Shown piece after piece: positions 50,065 through 60,693 of a stretch of 64,000 nucleotides of DNA. The stretch spans positions 1 to 64,000 of the forward strand of contig CAMVCW010000002.1 of the NCBI GenBank assembly GCA_947166125.1. The letters run 5' to 3'. Made by a program: the position numbers and the translations under genes. The DNA comes from an uncultured Candidatus Saccharibacteria bacterium. Its GTDB lineage: Bacteria > Patescibacteriota > Saccharimonadia > Saccharimonadales > Saccharimonadaceae. Under the pieces are notes generated by a model. The model saw only the letters and a program-made list of their open reading frames with translations. It was not told the origin of the DNA and searched no databases. Positions within the stretch are counted from its first letter, which is position 1. Each line of letters begins with the position of its first letter.

Positions 50065-52080
50065 TTAATTTAATGTGATAATTTGCTGGTACTTGGTAAT
50101 ACCGCTCATTAATTCTTTATATTTTACCATATTTTCAGGATTTTTCAAGAATTTTGCCACGTCCTCTTGGGCGCGATGAATCAACCTAGTATCAGATAAA
50201 GTAGCAATGCGTAGATCTAACGCTCCGTGCTGTAAAGCTCCGTAGATTTCCCCTGGGCCACGCAGTTTTAAGTCTACTTCCGCCAGATGGAATCCATCTG
50301 TAGATTTTTCCAGTTCTCTTAACCGTTGCGATGGTCTTGCGTCGCCAGAGGTAAGTAAATAGCAAAAAGATGCCTTACTTCCCCGCCCTACACGACCTCT
50401 TAACTGATGCAGCTGCGCTAGGCCATAACTTTCGGCGTTTTCTATCGCCATCAGGGTGGCGTTTGGCACATCTACCCCCACCTCTACCACCGTAGTAGAT
50501 ACCAATATTTGTATTTCGCCCCTAGAAAATCGCTCCATTATATCATCTTTTTCGACTGGTTTCATCCGTCCGTGTAAAAACTCAACTTCTACACCTGGGA
50601 AATCTCGTGCTAGCTTGGCGGCACGTGATTTTACTGAGGTGGTCTCAGTACGAGGATCATCATCTATAGCTTTACATATCCAATATACTTGGCTTTTTTG
50701 ACTTAAGGTTTCGCGAATTTTGGGGTATAAAATCTCTCTAGTTTCCACCTCTGTTAAAATTTTAGTGGCGATTGGTTGCCGCCCCTTTGGTAGTTCATTT
50801 AAAATAGACACATCTAAATCTCCGAATACCGTAAGTTGTAAAGATCGCGGTATAGGGGTGGCCGTCATCGCGAGTAGATGTGGCGCTAGCCCGTTAGGGG
50901 ATTTTAAAAGCAATTTCTGTCTCTGTTCCACCCCAAAACGGTGCTGTTCGTCTATTACTACTAGGGATAAGTCATGAAACTCCGTATCATCGGTAAGCAG
51001 AGCGTGCGTACCAATTACTACGTCTATTCCCCCTGTGGCTATTTGTTTTTTTAGCTCCGATTTCTTCTTGGTGGCACCAGTAAGTAGTGCTACTTTCACT
51101 CCAAACGCACCCAGAAGCCGCGAGAGTCCATCGTAGTGCTGATTGGCTAGTATGGCAGTAGGTGCGAGTAAGGCCACCTGACGGCCTTCTAGAGCTGCCG
51201 CATAAGCTGCTAGGGCCGCCACTACCGTTTTACCGGCCCCCACGTCTCCCTGGAGTAGCCTGTTCATCGGGGTATCCTTTTCTATATTTTTGAAAATTTC
51301 CCACGCCGCCAATCTTTGCGCACCTGTTAGCTGAAACGGCAATTTTGCCACAAACTCCTTGATTTTCGCCGCATTAAAGGGTATTTTCTCGGCTTTTAAT
51401 TTATCGTTCTCCTGACGATTAAGCTTAGCCGCCAAAATTAGCTCAAACAATTCTTCGTAGGCCAGATAATCCCTGGCGTTTTGGGCGGATTTTAGCGAAT
51501 TCGGAAAATGAGCGTAAAATAGGGCATTTTTACGTGTGCCAGGCTTTACCGTGGGGAGTAAATCAGGGATTTCGTTGAATTTACTGCGTGAATTTGCCAC
51601 CAATCTCTTGAAATCATGCGATTTCAACGCTCCGTGGGCTACGTAGACGGGGCTTAGGCCGTTTTTGGGGTCTATATCGGCTACCTCGGCGGCAGATGGC
51701 GAGATTAGGCTGTAACGGCCATTTTTAAGCTCAAAATTGCCAGTAAAATAGTATTCCTTCTCCGACGAGAACTGTTTTATGCGGTAACCCTGGTTAAACC
51801 ATACTACTTTCACCGCCCCTGTATTATCTCTGACTACCCCTTCGGTGATAGATAAGCGCCTACGTTTGGCCCGGCGGGTAGATAAGCTATCTATTTTGCC
51901 CTTTATTACCACTTTACCTGGGCGCATTTCGGCGATAGATTCTGCCGCCTGGAAGTTTTCATAGTCGCGCGGCAAATTATAAAAAAAATCCCGCACCGTA
52001 CGGATACCGGCTTTCTTCAAAATCTCCGCCCGTTTTGGGCCTATTCCCTGTAAACTTTCTACAGAATCCGCTAAATTCAT
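50065..52080 (-). CDS. recG: ATP-dependent DNA helicase RecG
   Basis: 671 residues. Helix-hairpin-helix-like start (LQGIGPKRAEILKKAGIRTV), OB wedge domain, Walker A LLQGDVGAGKTVVA, DEQH box and the C-terminal QLRGRVGRG motif. Remodels stalled forks and Holliday junctions. Starts by ATGA overlap with trmD. Confidence 0.96.
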   Translation of the reverse strand: MNLADSVESLQGIGPKRAEILKKAGIRTVRDFFYNLPRDYENFQAAESIAEMRPGKVVIKGKIDSLSTRRAKRRRLSITEGVVRDNTGAVKVVWFNQGYRIKQFSSEKEYYFTGNFELKNGRYSLISPSAAEVADIDPKNGLSPVYVAHGALKSHDFKRLVANSRSKFNEIPDLLPTVKPGTRKNALFYAHFPNSLKSAQNARDYLAYEELFELILAAKLNRQENDKLKAEKIPFNAAKIKEFVAKLPFQLTGAQRLAAWEIFKNIEKDTPMNRLLQGDVGAGKTVVAALAAYAAALEGRQVALLAPTAILANQHYDGLSRLLGAFGVKVALLTGATKKKSELKKQIATGGIDVVIGTHALLTDDTEFHDLSLVVIDEQHRFGVEQRQKLLLKSPNGLAPHLLAMTATPIPRSLQLTVFGDLDVSILNELPKGRQPIATKILTEVETREILYPKIRETLSQKSQVYWICKAIDDDPRTETTSVKSRAAKLARDFPGVEVEFLHGRMKPVEKDDIMERFSRGEIQILVSTTVVEVGVDVPNATLMAIENAESYGLAQLHQLRGRVGRGSKASFCYLLTSGDARPSQRLRELEKSTDGFHLAEVDLKLRGPGEIYGALQHGALDLRIATLSDTRLIHRAQEDVAKFLKNPENMVKYKELMSGITKYQQIITLN

Positions 52081-52733
52081 GCTTTGCCGCTGTGCTCCGC
52101 ACGCCATTTGGCGATTTCACCGTGGTTACCAGAGAGCAGAATATCTGGCACTGTCATCCCGCGAAAATCATAAGGTTTAGTATATTGGGGGTATTCCAGG
52201 TTATCTCCATCAGAAAAACTTTCTATCTGTGCGGACGTTTCACCTCCGAGCACCCCTGGAATTAATCTCACAACGGAATCTATGATGATGAGCGCTGGCA
52301 ATTCCCCACCAGTGAGTACATACTTTCCTAGAGAAATTTTATAGTCTACAATAGATAAAATCCGCTCGTCATACCCCTCGTAGTGCGGACATAAGATGAT
52401 ATAGTGCGCATTCTCGGCTGTTTCGGCAAAATTTTGTGCCATTTTTTGGTCCCAAATCTCCCCTACTGGGGTAGGTAAAATCACTTTTGCGTCCGGGTCC
52501 TTAGCTTTCACCGATTCAATCGCATTAAATACCGGTTCGCAGCGTAGCAACATTCCATCTCCGCCCCCATATGGTGTGTCGTCTACAGATTTATGCGGCC
52601 CTAGACCAAAATTTCTTAAATTCACAAAATCAAACTCCGCCAAGCCCTTTTCGGTGGCTTTCCACATCATGGAAGTCTTTAGATATGGTTCCAAAGCTTC
52701 CTGGAATAGCGTGATTATTGTGAATTTTATCAT
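52077..52733 (-). CDS. trmD: tRNA (guanine37-N1)-methyltransferase TrmD
   Basis: 218 residues, SPOUT trefoil-knot enzyme: LCPHYEGYDERI, LGKYVLTGGELPALIIIDS and RLIPGVLG. The start at 52733 (MIKFTIITLF) is chosen because TATAAT ends 6 nt before it; the ATG two codons upstream overlaps that -10 spacing. Confidence 0.96.
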   Translation of the reverse strand: MIKFTIITLFQEALEPYLKTSMMWKATEKGLAEFDFVNLRNFGLGPHKSVDDTPYGGGDGMLLRCEPVFNAIESVKAKDPDAKVILPTPVGEIWDQKMAQNFAETAENAHYIILCPHYEGYDERILSIVDYKISLGKYVLTGGELPALIIIDSVVRLIPGVLGGETSAQIESFSDGDNLEYPQYTKPYDFRGMTVPDILLSGNHGEIAKWRAEHSGKA

Positions 52734-52773
52734 ACCCATATTATACCATTTTCTCCCTATAAATCCAGTCCAG

Positions 52774-52803
52774 GAAAAAACCGCCGCTTTATTGCTGCGA
52801 CGG
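52774..52803 (-). terminator. Terminator of the 52811-53302 gene
   Basis: CCGCCGC (52781-52787) with GCGACGG (52797-52803), then TTTTTT on the minus strand. Confidence 0.8.
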
Positions 52804-52810
52804 TTGTGTA

Positions 52811-53302
52811 TTAATCCAAATCTACAAATCCACCCTCGTAGGTAGCCTCATACAGACGGCTTGCGCCAGACTGGTAGATATACTCCTTGCCTTTGAACTT
52901 TGTAATATCACCAGTCCATCTGTTGACATAACGCATGCCGTTTTCATGGGTGAGTACGGCGGGTCCACGCCAAGGGGCGTCGTGGTCCAGGCTTGTCAGC
53001 GCGGCTCTCAAACAGGTGTATACCGGCTCTTTGTCTATTCCGGCAAACACCTCTCCTCCGTACGTCATCACCCAGCACACGATTCCTCTGCGCCTTATCA
53101 CCGTCATACCGCGGAAGGGTTCCCCGCCATACCACATATCGACATATTCGAGCTCTTTGCCCTCCTCGGCGTAGGACAGCATATGCGTGCCATCCTTGCT
53201 GACAAAGGGCTCTTTATCGCTGCCATATCCGTTCAACTGTGCTCTGTATAAAAACTCGAGCAATTCATTTGTAAATTCTTGGTCTATGCTACGCCTTTCC
53301 AT
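52811..53302 (-). CDS. DUF5680-family protein
   Basis: 163 residues, cytosolic. The DUF5680 pattern is clear: ELLEFLYRAQLNGYGS, YVDMWYGGEPFRGMTVIRR, CWVMTYGG, LRAALTSL, PWRGP and the ending YEATYEGGFVDLD. Function unknown. It has AGGAGGTG and promoter TTGATT-N16-TATAAT (53348-53375), the accessory type of start. Confidence 0.85.
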   Translation of the reverse strand: MERRSIDQEFTNELLEFLYRAQLNGYGSDKEPFVSKDGTHMLSYAEEGKELEYVDMWYGGEPFRGMTVIRRRGIVCWVMTYGGEVFAGIDKEPVYTCLRAALTSLDHDAPWRGPAVLTHENGMRYVNRWTGDITKFKGKEYIYQSGASRLYEATYEGGFVDLD

Positions 53303-53347
53303 TTTTCCACCTCCTATTTTATAATCTCGGATAGACGTATTATTGTA

Positions 53348-53375
53348 ATTATAGCATAAAACTACAAAAAATCAA
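53348..53375 (-). promoter_or_regulatory. Promoter of the DUF5680 gene
   Basis: Minus strand TTGATT (53375-53370), 16-nt spacer, TATAAT (53353-53348). Confidence 0.75.
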
Positions 53376-53385
53376 CTTTAAGAAT

Positions 53386-53416
53386 ACATAAAAATCGCCG
53401 CGGCGAACCGCGGCGA
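53386..53416 (-). terminator. Terminator of the 53423-53974 gene
   Basis: TCGCCGCGG (53395-53403) with CCGCGGCGA (53408-53416), then TTTTT on the minus strand. Confidence 0.85.
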
Positions 53417-53422
53417 CAATTA

Positions 53423-53974
53423 TTATGTCAAATATCCACCGCTGCAGGTGGCCATCCAGAGAACAACTCCGTAGGCATTGCGAATGGTCTCCTCAACAGT
53501 GAAGTCATCATCTGTGCCAGAATAGACCGACGCGTACTGCAACTGTACTGCTTCGTCGAGTATGCATTCTGGACCGCGCCAGGGCGTCTCAGCATCGTAT
53601 TCCGCGGCTGCCGCCAACATGCAATGCGTTACGGCATCTTCGCGTTGGTACGCCGCCTCATATAACCTGAAATTACGCTCCATGCGCCAGATCTCTTCAC
53701 CGCGAAAATAGAATATGGCCTCCTCGGTATAAGGCTGACCCTCGCGGGTCAGTTTGCCACGGAACTTCCAGTCCCCATCTTCGAAAGTGATGGTTTTGCT
53801 CTTGGACTTTCCGCGCGTTGCGGATTTGTGGTAGCGCGGATCATCCTGTAATCCAATCAGATACTTGTTTACCGATACAACGAATTGCTTGAACTCGTCG
53901 ACCAGCTCCGGCACCTCCTTACTAAAGAAATAGTGGATTTTGACATTTTTAATGTTCTGGGTAGTATTTTTCAT
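53423..53974 (-). CDS. Divergent DUF5680-like paralogue
   Basis: 183 residues. The C-terminal half lines up with the neighbouring DUF5680 protein (IFYFRGEEIWRMERNF, CMLAAAAEYDAETPWRGP, WMATCSGGYLT), while the N-terminal third is different. An upstream in-frame ATG (53989) lies inside the Shine-Dalgarno GGAGGTG, so 53974 is the start. Probably a duplication followed by divergence. Confidence 0.72.
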   Translation of the reverse strand: MKNTTQNIKNVKIHYFFSKEVPELVDEFKQFVVSVNKYLIGLQDDPRYHKSATRGKSKSKTITFEDGDWKFRGKLTREGQPYTEEAIFYFRGEEIWRMERNFRLYEAAYQREDAVTHCMLAAAAEYDAETPWRGPECILDEAVQLQYASVYSGTDDDFTVEETIRNAYGVVLWMATCSGGYLT

Positions 53975-54023
53975 GTTTTGCACCTCCATATATTTATTGT
54001 TGAGAAAAATACTAGTTTTCTTA

Positions 54024-54052
54024 TAATAACATTTATGCCTCGCAAAGTCAAC
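54024..54052 (-). promoter_or_regulatory. Promoter of the 53423-53974 gene
   Basis: Minus strand TTGACT (54052-54047), 17-nt spacer, TATTAT (54029-54024). Its -35 box lies 9 bp from the -35 box of the divergent 54150 promoter. Confidence 0.8.
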
Positions 54053-54061
54053 TCATTAAAT

Positions 54062-54090
54062 TGACATTTTTGCCAGGATAAGATATAAGA
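54062..54090 (+). promoter_or_regulatory. Promoter of the 54150 gene
   Basis: TTGACA (54062-54067), 17-nt spacer, TATAAG (54085-54090); leader of about 53 nt. Confidence 0.8.
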
Positions 54091-54149
54091 TAACTAAGAT
54101 TGTTGAATATTGGGCGAATTCAAAAATTGTACCTTAAGGAGGTGAAAAT

Positions 54150-54695
54150 ATGAAATATCCATCAATCTGTTTCGATCGTTTCAAAATGCCAGGGTTTGCA
54201 ATCGCTACAACGGACTTATGTCATACAGACGATTTGGCAAAATATTGCAGGTATACGAAGGGCAAGAAATACTTCTCTTACGAAGAAGCTATGCTTCTTA
54301 TAGACTTCCTAAATTCTGGCTGTCCAACCGGTGGCTATGATTTTGCTCTTCCTACGGATCAGGAATTTGAACAAATTATCGCTAAATATGGCTATAAAGA
54401 TGGCATTTGTCATAGCTATAACCTGGCTACAGCACTCGGTCTCGGATTTTACGGCTCAATCGGTATTCTTACTGCACTAGAAGAATATAATAAGTCTCCG
54501 CTAGACTTTACTTACCGTCAAGCTATTGCCTATGGTGTCACCGGGCATTACTGGTGCAAAGGTACTGGCGAATACGAGGGTCAAGCCAGCATCTTATGTA
54601 TGAATTCGTGCGGCGAGCCTACGTTTATCAGAAATGTTCTTGATAATGGCAAACACATCGGTTGCTCAGTTCGATTAATCGGCAGACCATGGTAG
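54150..54695 (+). CDS. Cytosolic FISUMP-like protein D
   Basis: 181 residues, no signal peptide. GGYDFALPTDQEFEQI, TGHYWCKGTG and HIGCSVRLIG give the FISUMP order. A perfect AAGGAGGTG precedes the ATG. Unlike A-C it has no LuxS partner and sits beside the DUF5680 pair. Confidence 0.75.
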   Translation: MKYPSICFDRFKMPGFAIATTDLCHTDDLAKYCRYTKGKKYFSYEEAMLLIDFLNSGCPTGGYDFALPTDQEFEQIIAKYGYKDGICHSYNLATALGLGFYGSIGILTALEEYNKSPLDFTYRQAIAYGVTGHYWCKGTGEYEGQASILCMNSCGEPTFIRNVLDNGKHIGCSVRLIGRPW

Positions 54696-54702
54696 CACCT
54701 CT

Positions 54703-54727
54703 AAGCCGGCCCTAGTGCCGGCTTTTT
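54703..54727 (+). terminator. Terminator of the 54150 gene
   Basis: AAGCCGG (54703-54709) with CCGGCTT (54718-54724), then TTT. Confidence 0.85.
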
Positions 54728-54744
54728 CTGCTCCTAGCAAAATA

Positions 54745-54904
54745 AAGAAAAAAGACGACTTTTTATGGTCGTCTTCCTTTCGCGCTGATGCGCGCCCACC
54801 CTTGGGGCACATTGGTTTGTTTTAATCCGCTGTTTTTGTTTTTAATGTAAGTCTCCACACTCCACTAAGTAACTCAGTGGAACCCCTGTGAAGCGTATCA
54901 GCTT
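54745..54904 (-). ncRNA. Candidate structured RNA of about 157 nt (RNA1)
   Basis: Between convergent/divergent genes with no frame of use. Promoter TTGACG-N17-TAATAT (54911-54939) and terminator AAGACGAC/GTCGTCTT (54752-54775) with U-run bracket it on the minus strand. The 5' CTGATACGC pairs with the 3' GCGCATCAG, and GGGG/CCCC, CCACT/AGTGG and ACATT/AATGT stems lie inside, with an A-rich unpaired stretch. Size would suit 6S RNA but I see no decisive signature. Confidence 0.65.
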
Positions 54905-55020
54905 AATTTAATATTAAAGCATAAGCGTACGGCCGTCAAGTCTTGATTTTTTAGTATAAGTATGATATGATAAAGATATATAGCGTTAATTCTTGCAATA
55001 TTCCCTGTAATCTGTCATAA

Positions 55021-56523
<1,503 letters not shown>

Positions 56524-56524
56524 A

Positions 56525-58834
56525 TTATTTTTTCGTAGTCTTTTTCGCGGATTTCTTGGCAGCAGTTTTTCTCTTTGCGCCACCTCGTACTCCACGCCGC
56601 GTAGTTTTGGGTTTGTTGGCTAGCATTTCTTCTGCTTGCTCGCGCGTAATAGTCTTAGGGTCAGTTTCTTTCGGAATTTTTACATTATTGCGTCGTCCTG
56701 GTCCTTTGATATATGGCCCATAAGCACCATTAATAATCATAATTTCGCCCCAATCAGCAATAATCGAATCTACCTTTGCCTGGTATAAAGGCAAAGCTTC
56801 TTCTAGGGTTACCGTGTATGGGTCAAAATCCTTCATCGGGATATTGTATTTGCCGCCCTTAAGATACGGTCCAAACGGCCCATTGGCGGCAATTAACTCT
56901 GCGCCATCTGGCGCCTTGCCTAACTCGCGCGGCAAAGCGGGTAAAGCTAATTGTTTCAGGGCCTGCTCTAGATTCACCGTTTTTACGGATTTTCGCTTTG
57001 GCAATGGCGCAAAACGTGGCTTTTCGCCGGCTTCTTTTTCATTGTCCCCCAATTGGATAAACCCGCCGTTTTTGCCAACTTTAGCATAAATCGGCTTACC
57101 GGTCCCGGGGTCATGTCCAAGCAGGCGCGCATTATTATAACGCTCTACTCCATTTGCAATCAATACCGTATCTCTAAATGGTCCGTAAAAATCTTTTAAC
57201 ATTTTTACGCGTTCTAGCTTGGCGTCAGCCACGAGGTCTAAGTCTTTCTCAATATTTGCAGTGAATTTATAATCTACGATATTCTTGAAATTATCAGTCA
57301 AAAACCCAGATACTAACTCGCCAATCGGCGTAGGAATTAATTTGCCTTTGTTGGCACCGAATTTTTCTTTCACTATGTTGCGCACCACGTTCCCCCCTGT
57401 AGTCTTTAGTTCTACCACTTCGCGTTCTTCCCCCTCGCTTTCGCCTTTTATCACATAGCCACGCGCCTGGATCGCCGTCATAATTGACGCATAGGTAGAC
57501 GGCCGGCCAATCCCTAATTCTTCTAGTTTTTTTACTAGCGAACCTTCAGTATATCTAGCAGATGGTTTCGCAAAAGTTTGCCGTGCGGTTAGCTCCAAAC
57601 AAGCCATTTTGTCGCCTTTAGCTACTTTTGGTAGCTCTAGATCCTTGGATTTACCGTAAACTTTCAAAAACCCGTCAAATACCACCACTTCACCTTTAGC
57701 GGTAAATGTCTCGTTCCCTCCGGAAATTTTAATGGTGGTTTTGGCTACCTTAGCGTTTGCCATTTGCGTTGCCACTGTCCGTGCCCAGATCAGCCGATAC
57801 AATCGTTTTTCGTAATCATTTTTACCAGCATCAAGCCTAGCTATATTGGTCGGCCGGATCGCTTCGTGTGCTTCTTGTGCGCTAGCATCTTTGGTCTTAA
57901 AATGTCGCACTTTCAAATAATCTTTGCCAAAATTCTCTTCAATATAAGCCGAAATCATCCCGATAACCTGGCTAGATAGATTTAATGAATCCGTTCTATG
58001 ATAAGTAATTAGCCCCGCTTGATACAACCCTTGTGCTGCGCTCATAGTGGTGCGCGAGGCAAAGCCAAGTTTGGAGTTGGCTTCAATTTGTAAGGCTGCA
58101 GTAGTAAACGGTACAGGGTTAGCTTTACTACCTTCTGTTTCTTCCACTTCGGCCACTTCGAAATTCGCACCAGATAATTCCTCTAACAACTTGCGTGCAG
58201 CATCTTCTGTCTCTGGCCCCTTACTATCCAACGCAGCATCGAAATCTGCTCCATCTTTCGCAAATTTCCCCGTTACCTTAAAATTGAATTTACTTTCAAA
58301 TTTTTCAATCTCTTTCTCACGCTCCACGATTAAGCGCAACGCTGGGCTCTGCACTCGCCCTGCCGATATCGCCCCCGGTACTTTCTTTCGCACAATATCA
58401 GAGAGATCGTAACCCACTAGCATATCTAGGGTTTGTCTAGCTTGTTGGCTGGCCACCATATCCATATCTACTGTACGGGGGTTTTTAATGGCATTTTCCA
58501 GCGCTGGCTTAGTAATCTCATGAAAAGTAATCCGCGCTGTATCTTTTGGAAGCTTCAACACTTCGCATAAATGCCACGAAATAGATTCTCCTTCGCGGTC
58601 TTCATCGGTCGCGAGCCAAATTTTATCGGCCGCCTTGGCCTCTTTTTTAAGCTCGGTAATAATAGATTTATGTCCCGGGTCAATTTCGTAGGTTACATCA
58701 AAAGTGGCTTTATCAACCTTTGTGTCCTTGCGAATATGCCCCACACTAGCCAGCACCTTGAAATCACTACCGAGATATTTCTCGATAGTGTGCGCTTTTG
58801 CCGGGCTCTCTACTATTACTAAGTTTTTAGACAT
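56525..58834 (-). CDS. topA: DNA topoisomerase I
   Basis: 769 residues, type IA. TOPRIM (VIVESPAKAHTIEKYLG, ATDEDREGE), active Tyr in LITYHRTDS, and C-terminal Topo-C repeat-like blocks (GPYLKGGKYNIP, NGAYGPYIKGPGRRNN) in place of zinc fingers. A Lys-rich tail ends it. TATTAT ends 6 nt before the ATG. Tail-to-tail with obg (1-nt gap). Confidence 0.96.
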   Translation of the reverse strand: MSKNLVIVESPAKAHTIEKYLGSDFKVLASVGHIRKDTKVDKATFDVTYEIDPGHKSIITELKKEAKAADKIWLATDEDREGESISWHLCEVLKLPKDTARITFHEITKPALENAIKNPRTVDMDMVASQQARQTLDMLVGYDLSDIVRKKVPGAISAGRVQSPALRLIVEREKEIEKFESKFNFKVTGKFAKDGADFDAALDSKGPETEDAARKLLEELSGANFEVAEVEETEGSKANPVPFTTAALQIEANSKLGFASRTTMSAAQGLYQAGLITYHRTDSLNLSSQVIGMISAYIEENFGKDYLKVRHFKTKDASAQEAHEAIRPTNIARLDAGKNDYEKRLYRLIWARTVATQMANAKVAKTTIKISGGNETFTAKGEVVVFDGFLKVYGKSKDLELPKVAKGDKMACLELTARQTFAKPSARYTEGSLVKKLEELGIGRPSTYASIMTAIQARGYVIKGESEGEEREVVELKTTGGNVVRNIVKEKFGANKGKLIPTPIGELVSGFLTDNFKNIVDYKFTANIEKDLDLVADAKLERVKMLKDFYGPFRDTVLIANGVERYNNARLLGHDPGTGKPIYAKVGKNGGFIQLGDNEKEAGEKPRFAPLPKRKSVKTVNLEQALKQLALPALPRELGKAPDGAELIAANGPFGPYLKGGKYNIPMKDFDPYTVTLEEALPLYQAKVDSIIADWGEIMIINGAYGPYIKGPGRRNNVKIPKETDPKTITREQAEEMLANKPKTTRRGVRGGAKRKTAAKKSAKKTTKK

Positions 58835-58864
58835 AATACTATAATATCATATCGCGTCAAGATT

Positions 58865-59230
58865 TTAGCTATGTGTAAGACTTAGTAGTACTATAATTAA
58901 TGAAAGCAAAAACGGAGCGAGAGTTAGGGCTATACTTGCGATTGCAAGGTTCTTTTTGGGCGATTTTATGCCGAATATGCCAAAAATAATAGTGAGAATA
59001 TTGACTACCCATCCAATAAAAGTCATATAATATATACTTATCGCGAGACCATAAGCGCCACCACCTGCTGGGAATAATACAGTTAACCAAACTAAGGAAT
59101 TCAGGATGGCTAAAACGAACGAAATTTTCGCTATTTTTTCATTTCTTAATTCTTTTTCCGTGATTGTCGGTCCGAAGATAGCATTGTTGTTTAGCTTTTG
59201 GTCGTTTTGCTTCCTCTCTTTTCCTTTCAT
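58865..59230 (-). CDS. Small three-helix membrane protein
   Basis: 121 residues. A hydrophilic N-terminus of 35 residues and three transmembrane helices, with a Gly-rich turn (FPAGGGAYG). Resembles DUF4190-type small membrane proteins in layout; function unknown. TATAAT ends 6 nt before the ATG. Confidence 0.75.
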   Translation of the reverse strand: MKGKERKQNDQKLNNNAIFGPTITEKELRNEKIAKISFVLAILNSLVWLTVLFPAGGGAYGLAISIYYMTFIGWVVNILTIIFGIFGIKSPKKNLAIASIALTLAPFLLSLIIVLLSLTHS

Positions 59231-59262
59231 GGTGCAATTATACCATGAATATTATGACCATC

Positions 59263-59400
59263 AAAAAACCCTCAGGTAAGGGTGGGCATCACCTGAGGGT
59301 ATTTTGGCCCTCTAACGCTTCACTACTATACCGGGTGAACCCCGGAGCGTAACCCACCTCACACAATTGGGGCCCGCCGGTTAGAGGGATTGCTATGCCT
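59263..59400 (-). ncRNA. Candidate structured RNA (RNA2)
   Basis: A closed stem GTTAGAGGG/CCCTCTAAC (59380-59388/59308-59316) encloses CCGGG/CCCGG (59331-59345) and ACGCT/AGCGT (59315-59319/59346-59350). It ends in a strong terminator, CCCTCAGGT/ACCTGAGGG (59269-59277/59291-59299), with TTTTTT on the minus strand. The 5' end is uncertain. No gene lies between it and the small membrane protein; it could also be a leader of that gene whose terminator is conditional. Confidence 0.55.
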
Positions 59401-59598
59401 TCGAAATTGTCCTTTCTAAGTGGAGGTAATACTTATAAAATTTAAAACCATGAAGAAATTTTAAATCCGAAAGGGTTTCAAAAGCACGCAATTTCTGCTA
59501 CACTGGAAGTAGTATAGCTGAAATTATAACTTATTTAGGTGCGGTGTAGGGTGTTTTTGTTACCCTAACTGTATTCATTATATCACACGAGGTAAAAA
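59401..59598 (+). promoter_or_regulatory. Upstream region of dprA
   Basis: Mostly AT-rich. Contains a hairpin TAGGGT/ACCCTA (about 59548-59568) and TTATAT near 59577 as a possible -10. GAGGT lies just before the ATG. Nothing else is supported. Confidence 0.4.
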
Positions 59599-60645
59599 AT
59601 GTCAACACTTTTTTCACACTTTTTTCAAAAATTCAACCAAATTTCACCCCTAGAAGCCAATTTTACAGAGGTGTTAGACGCCATTGCGCTTAAGCCTAAA
59701 ACATTGTATTTTTATGGTAAAATGCCAGAAAATGTGTCAAAAATGGAGAAATCCGCAACATTAAAACAGCATAAAAATACTACAAAATCAAGCACAAAAA
59801 ACCGAACAGAGCGTCCTAAATCTGTGGCTATTGTGGGCGCACGGCGTAATACCAGATATGGTGAAGAAGTTGCCTATAAAATGGCTTACGAACTTGCCAA
59901 ACATGGTGTCGTGGTGATTTCTGGCTTAGCTTATGGCATAGACAGTATCGCGCACCGAGGGTGTTTAGATGCTGGCGGCATCACGGTGGCCGTGCTTGGT
60001 ACGCCCATAGACCACATCTACCCTACCGCACATAAGTCACTAGCCAAGGAAATCATAGACAAAGGCGGGGCTGTCATTAGTGAATATGCGCCTAAAAACA
60101 CCCCAGTAAATTATCGTCATCCCCTAGCGCCAGTAGAATATATAGACTCTGCCACCGGGCAACGTAATTATGATCCTAAAGCTTCATTCCTCTATCGTAA
60201 TCGTATAGTGGCGGGCCTTGCGGATATCGTGGTAGTGGTAGAGGCTGCCGAAAAGTCTGGTTCGCTCAACACTGCCGCCCATGCCCTTGAGCAAGGTAAA
60301 GAGGTTTTTGCAGTGCCTGGCAATATTACCAACCCATACTCTCAGGGATGCAACAAACTTATCCGCCAGGGTGCCAATCCCTACACTGGCCCAGACGATC
60401 TCTTGCGCGTGCTATTTCCAGAGGAGTATCTTAAAAAACGCACAAAATCCACCCAAACTCTACTTTTTGGCGACACAGACGAAGAAACAGCTATTTTGCT
60501 AGCTTTATCTAAAGGTCTCCGTAACGGCGAAGAAATCATGCAAGCTCTCCATCTATCCGCCAGCGATTTCAACCAAATAGTAACCTTACTAGAAATCAAA
60601 GGCCAAATTCGCTCCCTCGGCGCGAATAACTGGAGCTTAGCATAA
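59599..60645 (+). CDS. dprA: DNA-processing protein DprA
   Basis: 348 residues. Protects incoming single-stranded DNA and loads RecA during transformation. Rossmann core: SVAIVGARRNTRYG, VISGLAYGIDSIAHRG, FLYRNRIVAGLAD and KSGSLNTAAHAL; C-terminal winged helix. Ser/Lys/Thr-rich spacer (about 50-70) before the core. Points to natural competence, known from this phylum. Confidence 0.95.
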   Translation: MSTLFSHFFQKFNQISPLEANFTEVLDAIALKPKTLYFYGKMPENVSKMEKSATLKQHKNTTKSSTKNRTERPKSVAIVGARRNTRYGEEVAYKMAYELAKHGVVVISGLAYGIDSIAHRGCLDAGGITVAVLGTPIDHIYPTAHKSLAKEIIDKGGAVISEYAPKNTPVNYRHPLAPVEYIDSATGQRNYDPKASFLYRNRIVAGLADIVVVVEAAEKSGSLNTAAHALEQGKEVFAVPGNITNPYSQGCNKLIRQGANPYTGPDDLLRVLFPEEYLKKRTKSTQTLLFGDTDEETAILLALSKGLRNGEEIMQALHLSASDFNQIVTLLEIKGQIRSLGANNWSLA

Positions 60646-60693
60646 CTCACTAAATATGCAAAATGGCGTAAAAATGGTAGGGTAACTTATATA

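Noticed and set aside
54745-54904. T-box leader, because of AAGGGTGGGCGCGC
   Set aside because: The gene downstream on that strand is a convergent plus-strand gene, not a synthetase or amino-acid gene, and the specifier/antiterminator plan is not visible.
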